A DNA stretch of 64,000 nt from Edaphocola flava (lineage in GTDB: Bacteria > Bacteroidota > Bacteroidia > Chitinophagales > Chitinophagaceae): NCBI RefSeq assembly GCF_004118155.1, contig NZ_SAIQ01000001.1:806001-870000 (forward strand), given 5' to 3'. Below the pieces are notes generated by a model, which searched no databases, had not been told where the DNA came from, and saw only the letters and a list, made by a program, of their open reading frames with translations. A program made the position numbers and the translations under genes. Shown piece after piece: positions 52,857-62,440 of the stretch (positions are counted from its first letter, which is position 1; the number at the start of each line of letters is the position of its first letter).

Positions 52857-53015
52857 ATGAGCGTAATCATCATTTTACTGGGATTGAGCTTATGCGTGAG
52901 CATCGGCTTTCTCATTGCATTTATCTGGTCTGTAAAATCAGGTCAGCTGGAAGATGACTACTCTCCCGCACATAAAATATTCTTCGACGATAACCAGCCC
53001 GGAAACGTCCAATAA
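52857..53015 (+). CDS. ccoS: cbb3 oxidase maturation protein CcoS
   Basis: The 52-residue protein begins MSVIIILLGLSLCVSIGFLI, a single membrane helix, then WSVKSGQLEDDYSPAHKIFFD. The motif GQLEDDYSPAxKIFFDD is the hallmark of CcoS, needed to insert cofactors into cbb3 oxidase. It lies between the promoter at 52776-52840 and ccoNO, which starts 34 bp later, so it is the first gene of the second transcription unit. Confidence 0.95.
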   Translation: MSVIIILLGLSLCVSIGFLIAFIWSVKSGQLEDDYSPAHKIFFDDNQPGNVQ

Positions 53016-53049
53016 GCATTCTTACAAATCGTCTATACAATTAACCAAT

Positions 53050-55227
53050 ATGAATAACGAAGCTATAGTACAAAACACTTCCGGCATGCAGGTAGAGAAA
53101 TTCTACTACGACAACAAGACGGTGAAAATGTTTGGTGTTGCAGCCATTTTCTGGGGCGTGATCGGTATGCTCGCAGGGGTTTACATTGCATTTGAACTGG
53201 CCTTCCCATCCTGGAATCTGGGTTGGGCCCCGATTACCTTTGGGCGCATGCGCCCTGTGCATACCAATGCAGTCATCTTTGCCTTCGTCGGCAACATTAT
53301 ATACATGGGTGTTTACTACTCCCTGCAACGCCTGCTGAAAGCGCGTATGTTCAGCGACAAACTCAGCAAGATCCACTTCTGGGGCTGGCAACTGATTATT
53401 CTTTTCGGCGCATTAAGCCTCTGGATGGGTTTTACACAAGGTAAAGAATACGCCGAACTGGAATGGCCGCTGGATATTGCCATCACACTCATCTGGGTAG
53501 TCTTCGGTATCAATATGTTTGGTACAATTCTGAAAAGAAGAGAGCGCCATCTGTATGTGGCTATCTGGTTCTATATCGGCACCTGGGTAGCTGTGGCTAT
53601 GCTGCATATTGTCAACTCATTTGCACTGCCCTACTCCGGTATGCATAGCTATAGCTGGTATGCTGGTGTACAGGACGGCCTGGTACAATGGTGGTACGGA
53701 CACAATGCGGTAGCTTTCTTCCTGACTACTCCATTCCTGGGTTTGATGTATTACTTCGTGCCTAAAGCGGCCGGCAGACCTGTTTATTCTTACCGCTGGT
53801 CTATTATCCACTTCTGGTCACTTATCTTCATTTATATCTGGGCCGGGCCACACCATCTGCTCAATACCGCATTACCCGGCTGGGCACAGTCTTTAGGTAC
53901 CGTCTTTTCCATCATGCTTATTGCACCCTCATGGGGTGGTATGCTCAATGGCTTACTGACGCTGAGAGGAGCATGGGATAAGGTAAGAGACGAACCTATT
54001 CTGAAGTTCTTTGTGGTAGCACTTACCTGCTACGGTATGGCTACATTTGAAGGTCCGATGCTGTCTCTGAAAAGTGTTAATGCCATCAGCCACTATACAG
54101 ACTGGACCATTGCACACGTACACGTTGGTGCGCTGGGCTGGAACGGATTCCTTGCCTTCGGCGCCATTTACTGGCTGTTCCCGAGATTGTACCGCACAGA
54201 ATTATTTTCCAAAAAACTGGCCAATACGCACTTCCTTATCGGCACCCTCGGCATCATCCTGTATGTAGTACCTATGTACTGGGCTGCACTGACACAATAC
54301 ATGATGTGGAAGCAGTTTACACCGGAAGGAACACTGAAATATCAGTTCATCGAAACAGTAACCAAAATTGTACCAATGTATGCCTTAAGGGGATTCGGTG
54401 GCCTGCTCTATGTTTCCGGAATATTCCTGCTGATATACAACATTGTCAAAACAGCTAAGAAAGGAAACTTCCTGGCTGAAGAAGAAGCCTTTGCCGCACC
54501 ATTACCAAAAGTAATGCCTAAGGTGGCCAAAGAGCACTGGCACAACTGGATCGAGCGCCGCCCTGTGCAAATGCTGGTATTGGCCCTGATCGCAGTCGCT
54601 ATCGGTGGTATTGTAGAGATGGTACCAACATTCCTGGTCAAATCAAATATTCCATCAATCACTTCTGTGAAACCCTATACCCCACTTGAGTTACACGGCC
54701 GTAACATTTATATCCGCGAAGGCTGTTATACCTGTCACTCCCAGATGATACGCCCATTCCGTCATGAAGTAGCCCGTTACGGAGATTATTCTAAAGCAGG
54801 TGAATTTGTGTATGATCATCCGTATCAATGGGGTTCTAAACGCACCGGACCGGATCTGGCCCGTATCGGCGGTAAATACCCGGACAGCTGGCATTACAAT
54901 CATATGCTGGAACCGGAAATGATGACCGCAGGCTCTATCATGCCGGCTTACCCATGGTTGTTCACCGATCGCATCGACAAAACCAAAACACCGGATATCA
55001 TCAATGCGATGACCAGACTGGGTGTGCCTTATCCTAAAGGATATGATGCTATCGCAAATGACGATCTGGAAAAGCAGGCCATGCAGATCAAAGAAAGCCT
55101 GGCGAAAGATAAAATAAACGTAAAAACAACTGATGAGATCGTAGCCCTGATCGCTTATCTGCAACGCATGGGTACAGACATCAAAAAAGATAACAGGGAT
55201 AGCCTGAATATGGCCGTACCGAATTAA
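53050..55227 (+). CDS. ccoN: cbb3-type cytochrome c oxidase, fused subunits I and II (CcoN-CcoO)
   Basis: Start at ATG 53050 (MNNEAIVQ); the ATG at 52954 lies inside ccoS. In the 725-residue protein, residues 1 to about 470 form subunit I with some 12 helices and the metal-site motifs GHNAVAFF, AGPHHLLN and WTIAHVHVGALGW (haem b and b3 ligands). A linker with one more helix (about 500-520) leads to CcoO, with the haem c motif C559-YTC562-H563 and the region RTGPDLARIGGKYPD. The fusion of CcoN and CcoO is typical of Bacteroidota. It reduces oxygen with high affinity at the inner membrane. Confidence 0.97.
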   Translation: MNNEAIVQNTSGMQVEKFYYDNKTVKMFGVAAIFWGVIGMLAGVYIAFELAFPSWNLGWAPITFGRMRPVHTNAVIFAFVGNIIYMGVYYSLQRLLKARMFSDKLSKIHFWGWQLIILFGALSLWMGFTQGKEYAELEWPLDIAITLIWVVFGINMFGTILKRRERHLYVAIWFYIGTWVAVAMLHIVNSFALPYSGMHSYSWYAGVQDGLVQWWYGHNAVAFFLTTPFLGLMYYFVPKAAGRPVYSYRWSIIHFWSLIFIYIWAGPHHLLNTALPGWAQSLGTVFSIMLIAPSWGGMLNGLLTLRGAWDKVRDEPILKFFVVALTCYGMATFEGPMLSLKSVNAISHYTDWTIAHVHVGALGWNGFLAFGAIYWLFPRLYRTELFSKKLANTHFLIGTLGIILYVVPMYWAALTQYMMWKQFTPEGTLKYQFIETVTKIVPMYALRGFGGLLYVSGIFLLIYNIVKTAKKGNFLAEEEAFAAPLPKVMPKVAKEHWHNWIERRPVQMLVLALIAVAIGGIVEMVPTFLVKSNIPSITSVKPYTPLELHGRNIYIREGCYTCHSQMIRPFRHEVARYGDYSKAGEFVYDHPYQWGSKRTGPDLARIGGKYPDSWHYNHMLEPEMMTAGSIMPAYPWLFTDRIDKTKTPDIINAMTRLGVPYPKGYDAIANDDLEKQAMQIKESLAKDKINVKTTDEIVALIAYLQRMGTDIKKDNRDSLNMAVPN

Positions 55228-55247
55228 TCATACACAAACTAAGGTTT

Positions 55248-55418
55248 ATGAAATTCAGAAATTATCTGACCTCAATCGAAGGTATCAGTGCGTATCCATT
55301 GTTTACACTGATCTTGTTCATGCTCATTTTCGTGCTCGCATCGATCCTGATTTTCAGCAAGAGTAAAAAAACAATCGATCACATCAAGAATATTCCCCTG
55401 GAAGACGGACAGGAATAA
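55248..55418 (+). CDS. ccoQ: Small cbb3 oxidase membrane subunit CcoQ
   Basis: The 56-residue protein has one membrane helix (about 17-37, LFTLILFMLIFVLASILIF) and a short charged tail. Size, topology and position between ccoNO and ccoP fit CcoQ, which stabilises the complex. Sequence conservation in this family is weak, so the call leans on context. It is 20 bp after ccoNO and 23 bp before ccoP. Confidence 0.85.
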   Translation: MKFRNYLTSIEGISAYPLFTLILFMLIFVLASILIFSKSKKTIDHIKNIPLEDGQE

Positions 55419-55441
55419 AACACCATTAATCCACATAGCTG

Positions 55442-56623
55442 ATGAGAAAAATATTATCACTAATCGCCCTTACAGCCCCTAATATATTGTGGGCCGCAGA
55501 CCCAGCCCCAGTCGCAGCAAGTGCAGGTCCGGAAAGTCCATGGGCAGCCCTGGCCAATCCTGTAGCCATCATCATGGTCACTATACTGATCGTACTGCTC
55601 TTCGTTATTATTTTCCTGAGCCGTATTGTACTGAACTCCCTGGAGTTTTACAAGGCTAAACGGCAGGCCGAAAAAAGCAAAAGCAATAGTAGTGCACTGA
55701 CGGCAATATTAATCCCACTACTCCTGTTCTCCGGCCTGAATGCCTTTGCACAGACAGCCGATGAGGCTGCCGAAGCCGCGCCCAAAGCTGTGGAGCTGAT
55801 CGGAGGCATGAACCCTACATTGTTCTATACGCTTTTTGGTGTGTTTATCCTGGAAGTGGTGGTCATTATTGTCCTGCTTTCTGTAACCCGCTTCCTGGTT
55901 GGCCTGGAGCGCAAGAAAGAGCATAAGAAAGAAAAAGGGATCAGCTGGTGGGAAAAAATGAATGCCACCAAATCACTGGATGCCGCCTCAGAAGCAGAGG
56001 CCAACTGGGGGCATAGTTATGATGGCATTGAGGAGCTGGACAATCCTACACCACCCTGGTGGGTAGCAGGCTTTGCCCTCTCTGTCATTGTAGGGGTCAT
56101 ATACTTCTACCGCTATGATATTGCTAAAACGGCTCCGAACCAATTGGAAGAATATGCGATTGAGGTACAGAAAGGAGAAGCTGCCAAGCTGGCCTACCTT
56201 GCTTCTGCTGCCAATAATGTAGATGAGAATACCGTAACGGCATTGACTGAAGCAACAGATATTGAAGCCGGAAAAGCAGTATTTGTACAGGTATGTGCAG
56301 CCTGCCACGGAGCAGATGGCGGTGGTAGTGTAGGACCAAACCTCACAGATGACTACTGGCTGCATGGCGGTGGTATCAAAGACATCTTCCGCACCATTAC
56401 AGTCGGCGTTCAGGATAAGGGAATGAAATCCTGGAAAGATGATTACTCACCAAGACAGATTCAGCAAATTGCCAGCTATATTAAAACACTGCATGGCACC
56501 AAACCCGCGACACCAAAAGCTTCGCAAGGAGAGTTGTATATAGAGGAAAGCAAAGAAAACGGTGCACAAGCCACAGCAGCTCATGGGACAGCTGCTGCAG
56601 CGGACAGTACATCAGTACAGTAA
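55442..56623 (+). CDS. ccoP: cbb3 oxidase subunit III CcoP (mono-haem)
   Basis: The 393-residue protein has hydrophobic N-terminal stretches at about 5-17, 35-57, 90-103 and 125-145, then the CcoP N-domain region PPWWVAGFALSVIVGVIYFYRYD and one cytochrome c domain. The only haem c motif is C285-AAC288-H289 (VCAACHGADGGG), with a likely Met ligand in KGMKSW. Proteobacterial CcoP has two haem domains, so this is the short, single-haem form seen in Bacteroidota. It passes electrons from cytochrome c to CcoO. Confidence 0.95.
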   Translation: MRKILSLIALTAPNILWAADPAPVAASAGPESPWAALANPVAIIMVTILIVLLFVIIFLSRIVLNSLEFYKAKRQAEKSKSNSSALTAILIPLLLFSGLNAFAQTADEAAEAAPKAVELIGGMNPTLFYTLFGVFILEVVVIIVLLSVTRFLVGLERKKEHKKEKGISWWEKMNATKSLDAASEAEANWGHSYDGIEELDNPTPPWWVAGFALSVIVGVIYFYRYDIAKTAPNQLEEYAIEVQKGEAAKLAYLASAANNVDENTVTALTEATDIEAGKAVFVQVCAACHGADGGGSVGPNLTDDYWLHGGGIKDIFRTITVGVQDKGMKSWKDDYSPRQIQQIASYIKTLHGTKPATPKASQGELYIEESKENGAQATAAHGTAAAADSTSVQ

Positions 56624-56645
56624 GTTTTTTTGTTTTGAGTTGAAA

Positions 56646-56686
56646 AAAAGGCTGTCCTGATTCTTCAAGACGGCCTCTATTTTTTC
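56646..56686 (+). terminator. Terminator between ccoP and ccoG
   Basis: Stem AGGCTGTC / GACGGCCT (one wobble pair) with a 12-nt loop and a T6 tract. It would separate structural from accessory genes, or act as a partial terminator that lowers ccoG expression. Confidence 0.7.
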
Positions 56687-56734
56687 AGAAAGTCCTGCAA
56701 ATCCTTCATCCATGTTTCCTTAAAATTTTACAAC

Positions 56735-58132
56735 ATGGCATTTATTAAAGAGAGTGAACACTCTTTCAGAGACGAGTTATCAACCATAGATGAAAAAGGC
56801 AAACGTAAGTGGATCTATCCTTCAAAACCAAAAGGAAAATTCACCACTGCACGCTATTACCTGAGTTACCTGTATTATGCACTGTTCTTCGGTCTTCCGC
56901 TAATACATATTCATGGACATCCGCTATTGCAATTCAATATTCCGGAAGGTAAGTTCATTATTTTCGGCACCATATTCTGGCCCCAGGATTTTTTCATTTT
57001 CGGGCTCATCATGGTTGCGGCCATCCTTTCGATTGCCCTGTTTACCATGGCATATGGCCGTATTTTCTGCGGATGGATCTGTCCGCAAACTATATTCATG
57101 GAAACTCTTTTTCGCCGTATCGAATATGCAATTGACGGCGACGCCGCGCAGCAGCGTATCCTGAAAAAACAAACCTGGACCACTACAAAAATTATTAAAA
57201 GAGTCCTTAAACAAAGTCTCTTCATTGCACTATCCTTCCTGATCGCAAATACTTTTCTGGCCTACATCATCGGCACAAAATCATTGCTTAAAATCATGAG
57301 CGAACCGGTAATGCAGCATGTCGGCGGCTTCATGGCCATACTGTTATTTACGGGGGTATTCTACGGAGTATTTGCCTACATGCGCGAACTGATATGTACG
57401 AACATCTGTCCCTACGGAAGGCTGCAAAGTGTACTGCTCGATAAGGATTCTATAGTAGTGGCCTATGATTATAAAAGAGGCGAGCCCCGTGCCAAATTCC
57501 GTAAAGAACAGGGAGATGCCGGTGATTGTATTGACTGTCTGCAATGTGTGCGGGTATGCCCTACCGGTATTGACATCCGGAATGGTACACAACTGGAGTG
57601 TATTAATTGCACTGCTTGTATTGATGCCTGTGATGCTATGATGGTAAACATAAAACGCGATACCGGCCTGATCCGGTATGCATCTGAAAGCAATATTGCA
57701 GAAGGCAAAAAAAGTGTTTTCACGTTAAAGCTAAAAGTATATACCAGTATCCTGGCCATTATTATGATCGGCATTACAGTGCTGCTTGTAAAGAGTAAAA
57801 ACGTAGATGGAAATATCATCCGTTCCGCGGGCATGCTATTTCAGGAACGCGGTACAGACAGCATTTCAAACCTGTACAATGCCAAATTTATCAACAAAAC
57901 ATTTGACCGTTTCGACCTTAGTCTGAAGCTGGAAGACCGGAAAGGGTATATACAGATGGTAGGTAAGGAACAGATCGGCATGCGCCCGGAAAGCCAGGGC
58001 AGTACTAATTTCTTCATCGTACTACCTCGTACAGAAATCCGCAACCGGAAGGAGAAACTAAAAATCGGTGTATACGAAAACGGGAAACTGGTCATGTACC
58101 TGCATACTACTTTCCTCGGACCAATGTCCTGA
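56735..58132 (+). CDS. ccoG: cbb3 oxidase accessory ferredoxin CcoG
   Basis: The 465-residue protein of the FixG/RdxA family has about five membrane helices and a di-cluster 4Fe-4S domain with C265-xx-C268-xx-C271-xxx-C275-P and a second set CINCTACIDAC. CcoG reduces Cu(II) to Cu(I) for assembly of the cbb3 oxidase. The C-terminal part (about 345-465) is an Ig-like FixG domain. It follows ccoP by 111 bp and precedes ccoH by 34 bp. Confidence 0.96.
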   Translation: MAFIKESEHSFRDELSTIDEKGKRKWIYPSKPKGKFTTARYYLSYLYYALFFGLPLIHIHGHPLLQFNIPEGKFIIFGTIFWPQDFFIFGLIMVAAILSIALFTMAYGRIFCGWICPQTIFMETLFRRIEYAIDGDAAQQRILKKQTWTTTKIIKRVLKQSLFIALSFLIANTFLAYIIGTKSLLKIMSEPVMQHVGGFMAILLFTGVFYGVFAYMRELICTNICPYGRLQSVLLDKDSIVVAYDYKRGEPRAKFRKEQGDAGDCIDCLQCVRVCPTGIDIRNGTQLECINCTACIDACDAMMVNIKRDTGLIRYASESNIAEGKKSVFTLKLKVYTSILAIIMIGITVLLVKSKNVDGNIIRSAGMLFQERGTDSISNLYNAKFINKTFDRFDLSLKLEDRKGYIQMVGKEQIGMRPESQGSTNFFIVLPRTEIRNRKEKLKIGVYENGKLVMYLHTTFLGPMS

Positions 58133-58166
58133 ACAATTTATTCAACCAAATCAAAAAAATAAAATC

Positions 58167-58649
58167 ATGGAATACCAAGTCAAAACAAAAAAGCCATACG
58201 GCTTCTGGAATTGGGGTACTATACTCACCTTTGTTTTTATCCTCGGGGCTTCAGGCATCATCTTCATGGTGTACCGCTCACAGCAAATGTCTGCAGAGCT
58301 GGTTACAGACAATTATTATGCAGAGGAATTGCAATTTCAAAAAAAGATAGACGCACGTACCGCAGCCAATACCCTATCCCGCAAAGTGGCTATTGAATAT
58401 ATCAATGCACAGCATGCAATCGTGGTATCCTTCCCGCAGGAGTGCCTGAAAGAACATATAAAAGGCCATATCTATTTCTACAATCCTGCCAGTGGCAAAC
58501 AGGATCGCATTATTCCCATCGCTATGGATGCACAAGGCTTGCAGGTGATCGCCGCAGACAAGATCGACAAAGGCACCTATTCTGTGCAGGTGGAGTGGAG
58601 CATGAATGACAAGGCTTTCAGTACGGATGTTCCGTTTACCAAACTATAG
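58167..58649 (+). CDS. ccoH: cbb3 oxidase assembly protein CcoH/FixH
   Basis: Start at ATG 58167 (MEYQVKTKKPYGFWNWG); an earlier ATG at 58068 lies inside ccoG. The 160-residue protein has one membrane helix (about 15-35, TILTFVFILGASGIIFMVY) and a periplasmic beta domain. FixH is needed for stable cbb3 assembly. The motif YAEELQFQKKIDA is typical of the family. It lies between ccoG and the TauE-like gene, as in other Bacteroidota. Confidence 0.92.
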   Translation: MEYQVKTKKPYGFWNWGTILTFVFILGASGIIFMVYRSQQMSAELVTDNYYAEELQFQKKIDARTAANTLSRKVAIEYINAQHAIVVSFPQECLKEHIKGHIYFYNPASGKQDRIIPIAMDAQGLQVIAADKIDKGTYSVQVEWSMNDKAFSTDVPFTKL

Positions 58650-58653
58650 CGAT

Positions 58654-59364
58654 ATGTACACCGCAATTATTTTTTCCGCATTGGCAATGGGTTTCCTGGG
58701 TAGTTTTCACTGTATCGGTATGTGTGGCCCACTGGCCTTATCGCTTCCGGTACAGCACCTCAGCGGATGGAGGCGATGGATGGGTATACTCCTTTACAAT
58801 CTCGGACGCATCAGTACCTATGCTATACTGGGTTTACTACTGGGCCTGATCAGCACACAATTTTCATTCTTCGGCTGGCAGCAAAAAATATCGGTAATAC
58901 TGGGTTCTGCGATGATCGGCTACCTGCTCTACAGCTTGTTGGCAGGAAGAAAAACCGGCAGAAAAGCCATACAACTCCCCTGGCAGAAAAATGTGCTGCA
59001 AGCCCTGGGCCGATTATATGCTCATAAAAAAAGCTACACCCTTTTCTTAATTGGGCTGCTCAATGGTTTATTACCCTGCGGCATGGTCTATATGGCCCTT
59101 ACCGCAGCCTTTGCACTGGGCAGCCATCAGCAGGCAGCTGCGTTTATGGCGGCCTTCGGTGCCGGTACATTACCGGCCATGGCAGGTATCGGTTACCTGG
59201 GTAGTATGATCAGTCTTAATTTACGCAACAAGATCCGTCGTGCAGGACCTTATCTGGCAGGCTTTATGGGGCTACTGCTCGTCCTTCGTGGTCTGAATCT
59301 GGGCATTCCCTACCTGAGTCCGGAAATCAGGGAGCAAAAGGTGAGTTGCTGCAGCCCGAAATAA
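58654..59364 (+). CDS. SafE/TauE-like (urease accessory UreH-type) membrane protein
   Basis: Start at ATG 58654, 4 bp after ccoH. The 236-residue protein has six predicted membrane helices and begins with GFLGSFHCIGMCGPLALSLP, whose Cys and Met residues mark the sulfite exporter TauE/SafE family (UreH-like). The second repeat has LLPCGMVYMAL. In cbb3 loci, homologues of this type are linked to copper or haem handling for the oxidase. The end has CC in KVSCCSPK. It is the last gene of the cbb3 run. Confidence 0.9.
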   Translation: MYTAIIFSALAMGFLGSFHCIGMCGPLALSLPVQHLSGWRRWMGILLYNLGRISTYAILGLLLGLISTQFSFFGWQQKISVILGSAMIGYLLYSLLAGRKTGRKAIQLPWQKNVLQALGRLYAHKKSYTLFLIGLLNGLLPCGMVYMALTAAFALGSHQQAAAFMAAFGAGTLPAMAGIGYLGSMISLNLRNKIRRAGPYLAGFMGLLLVLRGLNLGIPYLSPEIREQKVSCCSPK

Positions 59365-59433
59365 AGGGCAGGAAAAGCAAAAAATCAAAATCCTTATCCT
59401 TAAATAGTTTATTTTCGTCACATATTTTTCGGT

Positions 59434-60684
59434 ATGGTATTAAATTATGTCTGGATAGGTTTTTTCCTCATCGGTTTTATCGTTGCATTATATAAGGTGG
59501 CATTTCTGGGCCAGATGGATATTTTTTCCACCATGGTCACCAACTTATTTGACAGTGCCAAGACCGGCTTTGAAATATCTATCGGTCTTACCGGTATGAT
59601 GGCCCTCTGGCTGGGTGTTATGAAGATCGGTGAGCATGCGGGTGTGGTAAATTTTTTTGCCCGTGGCGTACAGCCGTTTTTCAAAACCCTCTTCCGCGGT
59701 GTACCTAAAGGACATCCGGCCTATGGCAACATCGCCATGAACTTCTCGGCCAATATGCTGGGACTGGACAATGCCGCGACTCCGCTCGGGTTAAAAGCCA
59801 TGAATGATTTGCAGGAGCTGAACCCGCAGAAGGAAAAAGCGAGCGATGCCCAGATCATGTTCCTGGTGCTGAATACCGCAGGCATTACCCTTATCCCCTC
59901 ATCGGTCATTGCCATTCGCCAGTCTATGGCAATAGAACAGCATATAGCCAACTTTAATGCTGCTGACATTTTCTTACCTATTCTTATTTCCACATTTGTC
60001 GCCTTTACAGCGGGCATACTGATCACGTCTGCATTTCAGCGCATCAATATCTTTAAATGGCCGGTGATTATTTTTATCCTGGGCTTTGGTGGTGCTATAT
60101 TCGGGCTGGCCGCATGGTTGCGCCAGTTTCCTGCTGAGACCATGAGCAAATATGTGGGCCTTATTGGTAGTGGGGTGATCCTTACGATCATTATGCTGTT
60201 CCTGATAGCTGGTCTGCGCAAAAAACTCAACGTATACGATCTGTTTATCGAGGGGGCCAAAGAAGGCTTTACTACGGCCATTAAAATCATCCCTTACCTG
60301 GTGGCCATGCTGGCGGCAATCAGCGTTTTCCGCAGCTCCGGCTGTATGGATTATCTGGTTGGGGGCATTGCTTTTGTAGTAGCTGCAATGGGATTAAATA
60401 CAGATTTTGTACCGGCACTTCCGGTGGCTTTCATGAAGCCATTAAGTGGTGGCGGCGCCCGTGGTTTGATGGTTGATGTACTTAAGGAGCATGGTGTAAA
60501 CTCTTTCCCCGGAAAGATTGCCTCTATTATCCAAGGCTCTACAGAGACCACATTTTATGTACTCGCCGTATACTTCGGCAGTATCAATGTTAAAGATACC
60601 CGCTATGCTTTGCTATGCGGTTTACTGGCCGATGGAATCGGCTTAATTACAGCTATTCTAGTAGGCTATCTTTTCTTTCATTAA
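59434..60684 (+). CDS. Nucleoside-recognition (Gate) domain protein, SpmA-SpmB fusion
   Basis: The 416-residue polytopic protein has an SpmA-like first half (GFEISIGLTGMMALWLGVMKIGE, then NMLGLDNAATPLG) and an SpmB-like second half from about 210 (EGAKEGFTTAIKIIPYLVAML...STETTFYVLAVYFG). In Bacillus the two are separate spore-maturation proteins; in Bacteroidota they are fused and the function is unknown. Gate-domain membrane proteins are thought to move small molecules. It is followed closely by nadE (23 bp), so the two may be co-transcribed. Confidence 0.9.
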   Translation: MVLNYVWIGFFLIGFIVALYKVAFLGQMDIFSTMVTNLFDSAKTGFEISIGLTGMMALWLGVMKIGEHAGVVNFFARGVQPFFKTLFRGVPKGHPAYGNIAMNFSANMLGLDNAATPLGLKAMNDLQELNPQKEKASDAQIMFLVLNTAGITLIPSSVIAIRQSMAIEQHIANFNAADIFLPILISTFVAFTAGILITSAFQRINIFKWPVIIFILGFGGAIFGLAAWLRQFPAETMSKYVGLIGSGVILTIIMLFLIAGLRKKLNVYDLFIEGAKEGFTTAIKIIPYLVAMLAAISVFRSSGCMDYLVGGIAFVVAAMGLNTDFVPALPVAFMKPLSGGGARGLMVDVLKEHGVNSFPGKIASIIQGSTETTFYVLAVYFGSINVKDTRYALLCGLLADGIGLITAILVGYLFFH

Positions 60685-60707
60685 TTTTATAGCTGATTTT
60701 TTATCTG

Positions 60708-62393
60708 ATGAAGATATTTCTGGCCCAACAAAACTATATTATCGGTGACTTTGAACACAACACTTCCAGGATACTGCAAGCCATAGAACAGGCTGCAGCT
60801 GCAGGTGGTGAGCTTATCGTCTTCCCCGAACTGGCTATCTGTGGCTACCCTCCGCGCGACTTCCTGGAGTTCGAAGATTTTATCGACGCCTGCAAAAATA
60901 GTATTGACCGTATCTGCGCCGCAGCGCAGGATATTGCAGTACTGGTAGGTGCGCCCAGCCGCAATCCGGTACCACAAGGCAAAGACCTGTTCAATAGTGC
61001 ATACTTTATTTACGAAGGCAAGGTGCAGCAGGTGATCAACAAAACCTTGCTGCCCAATTATGATATTTTTGATGAATACCGCTACTTCGAACCATCCTTT
61101 GACTGGAATATAGTTTCGTTCAAAGGCAAGCGTCTGGCAGTAACTATTTGTGAAGATATATGGGATATGGAAGCTGATCAGATGTATCGCTTCTCTCCTA
61201 TGGACAAGCTGATCGAGCAGCAACCAGATATCATGATCAACCTCAGTGCTTCTCCATTTGATTATACGCACGCAGAAGACAGGCTTTGGGTGGTTAAGGA
61301 GAACTGTAAAAAGTACCAGCTGCCGATGCTCTATTGCAATACGGTCGGCTCTCAAACCGAGATCGTCTTTGACGGTGGATCGATCATTGCGGATGCCTCC
61401 GGCAACATCCTCAAAACATTACCCTATTTCGAAGAGGCTTTAGATTTTGTAATCTGGAATGAAGAAGACAACAGCCTGGAGCTGCCGGTGCAGCACAGTG
61501 CGGAAACACTGCCATCTGCTCCATTGAACCCGGTTACCTATGAAAGTGAACTGAATATCGATCGCATTCATAGTGCACTGGTTATGGGCATACGTCAGTA
61601 TTTTGAAAAGATGGGCTTTAGCCAGGCTGTTGTAGCCAGCTCTGGTGGTATTGATAGTGCAGTAACACTGGCACTGGCCTGTGAGGCACTGGGACCAGAT
61701 AAGGTACATGCGCTGCTGATGCCTTCACAATTTTCTACGGGCCATTCAGTAGATGATGCGGTACAGCTGTCTGAAAATCTGAACAACCGTTATGACATCA
61801 TCCCGATCAAGCCGGTATTTGACACCTTTGAAGCTGCGCTGAAACCCGTTTTTGGTGACAGGCCATTTGACGTAGCGGAGGAGAATATACAGGCCCGTAC
61901 CCGTGGCACGATGGTGATGGCACTGGCCAATAAATTTAATTACATATTACTCAACACTTCCAACAAAAGCGAACTGGCTACCGGTTACGGCACCTTATAT
62001 GGTGACATGGCCGGTGGGCTTGCCGTGCTGGGAGATGTATACAAAATGCAGGTGTACGCCCTGGCGCGATACATCAATCGCGACAGAGAGATCATACCGG
62101 AACATATCATTACCAAAGCCCCTTCTGCAGAGCTGCGCCCGGGACAAAAGGACAGCGACAGCCTGCCGGACTACCAGGTACTCGACAGCATTATATACCA
62201 GTATGTAGAACGCCGTCAGAGCCCGCAGAACATTACCGGTCAGGGTTATGATCCTGCATTGGTTAAAAGGGTTATTACCATGATCAACCGGAATGAATAT
62301 AAGCGCAATCAATTTTGCCCTATCATCAGGGTATCATCCAAATCCTTTGGCATCGGTCGCAGAATACCGATCGTAGGAAAATATTTAGGTTAA
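60708..62393 (+). CDS. nadE: Glutamine-dependent NAD+ synthetase
   Basis: The 561-residue protein has an N-terminal nitrilase-type glutaminase domain with the E41-K112-C148 triad (FPELAICGY, NKTLLPNY, TICEDIWD), and a C-terminal synthetase with the ATP loop S312-GGIDS317. The motifs TSNKSELATGYGT and KAPSAELRPGQ follow. It makes NAD+ from deamido-NAD+ using ammonia from glutamine. The next gene, tryptophan 2,3-dioxygenase, begins 47 bp later; that enzyme starts the kynurenine route toward quinolinate and NAD, so the pairing makes biochemical sense. Confidence 0.96.
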   Translation: MKIFLAQQNYIIGDFEHNTSRILQAIEQAAAAGGELIVFPELAICGYPPRDFLEFEDFIDACKNSIDRICAAAQDIAVLVGAPSRNPVPQGKDLFNSAYFIYEGKVQQVINKTLLPNYDIFDEYRYFEPSFDWNIVSFKGKRLAVTICEDIWDMEADQMYRFSPMDKLIEQQPDIMINLSASPFDYTHAEDRLWVVKENCKKYQLPMLYCNTVGSQTEIVFDGGSIIADASGNILKTLPYFEEALDFVIWNEEDNSLELPVQHSAETLPSAPLNPVTYESELNIDRIHSALVMGIRQYFEKMGFSQAVVASSGGIDSAVTLALACEALGPDKVHALLMPSQFSTGHSVDDAVQLSENLNNRYDIIPIKPVFDTFEAALKPVFGDRPFDVAEENIQARTRGTMVMALANKFNYILLNTSNKSELATGYGTLYGDMAGGLAVLGDVYKMQVYALARYINRDREIIPEHIITKAPSAELRPGQKDSDSLPDYQVLDSIIYQYVERRQSPQNITGQGYDPALVKRVITMINRNEYKRNQFCPIIRVSSKSFGIGRRIPIVGKYLG

Positions 62394-62440
62394 AAACATA
62401 AACGACAAACCGTAAAAAACGAAGTACAACAATAAAGAAA

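Noticed and set aside
52954-53049. Upstream start that would lengthen CcoNO by 32 residues
   Set aside because: It lies inside ccoS in another frame. The added residues have no family counterpart, and the ATG at 53050 fits known CcoN starts.
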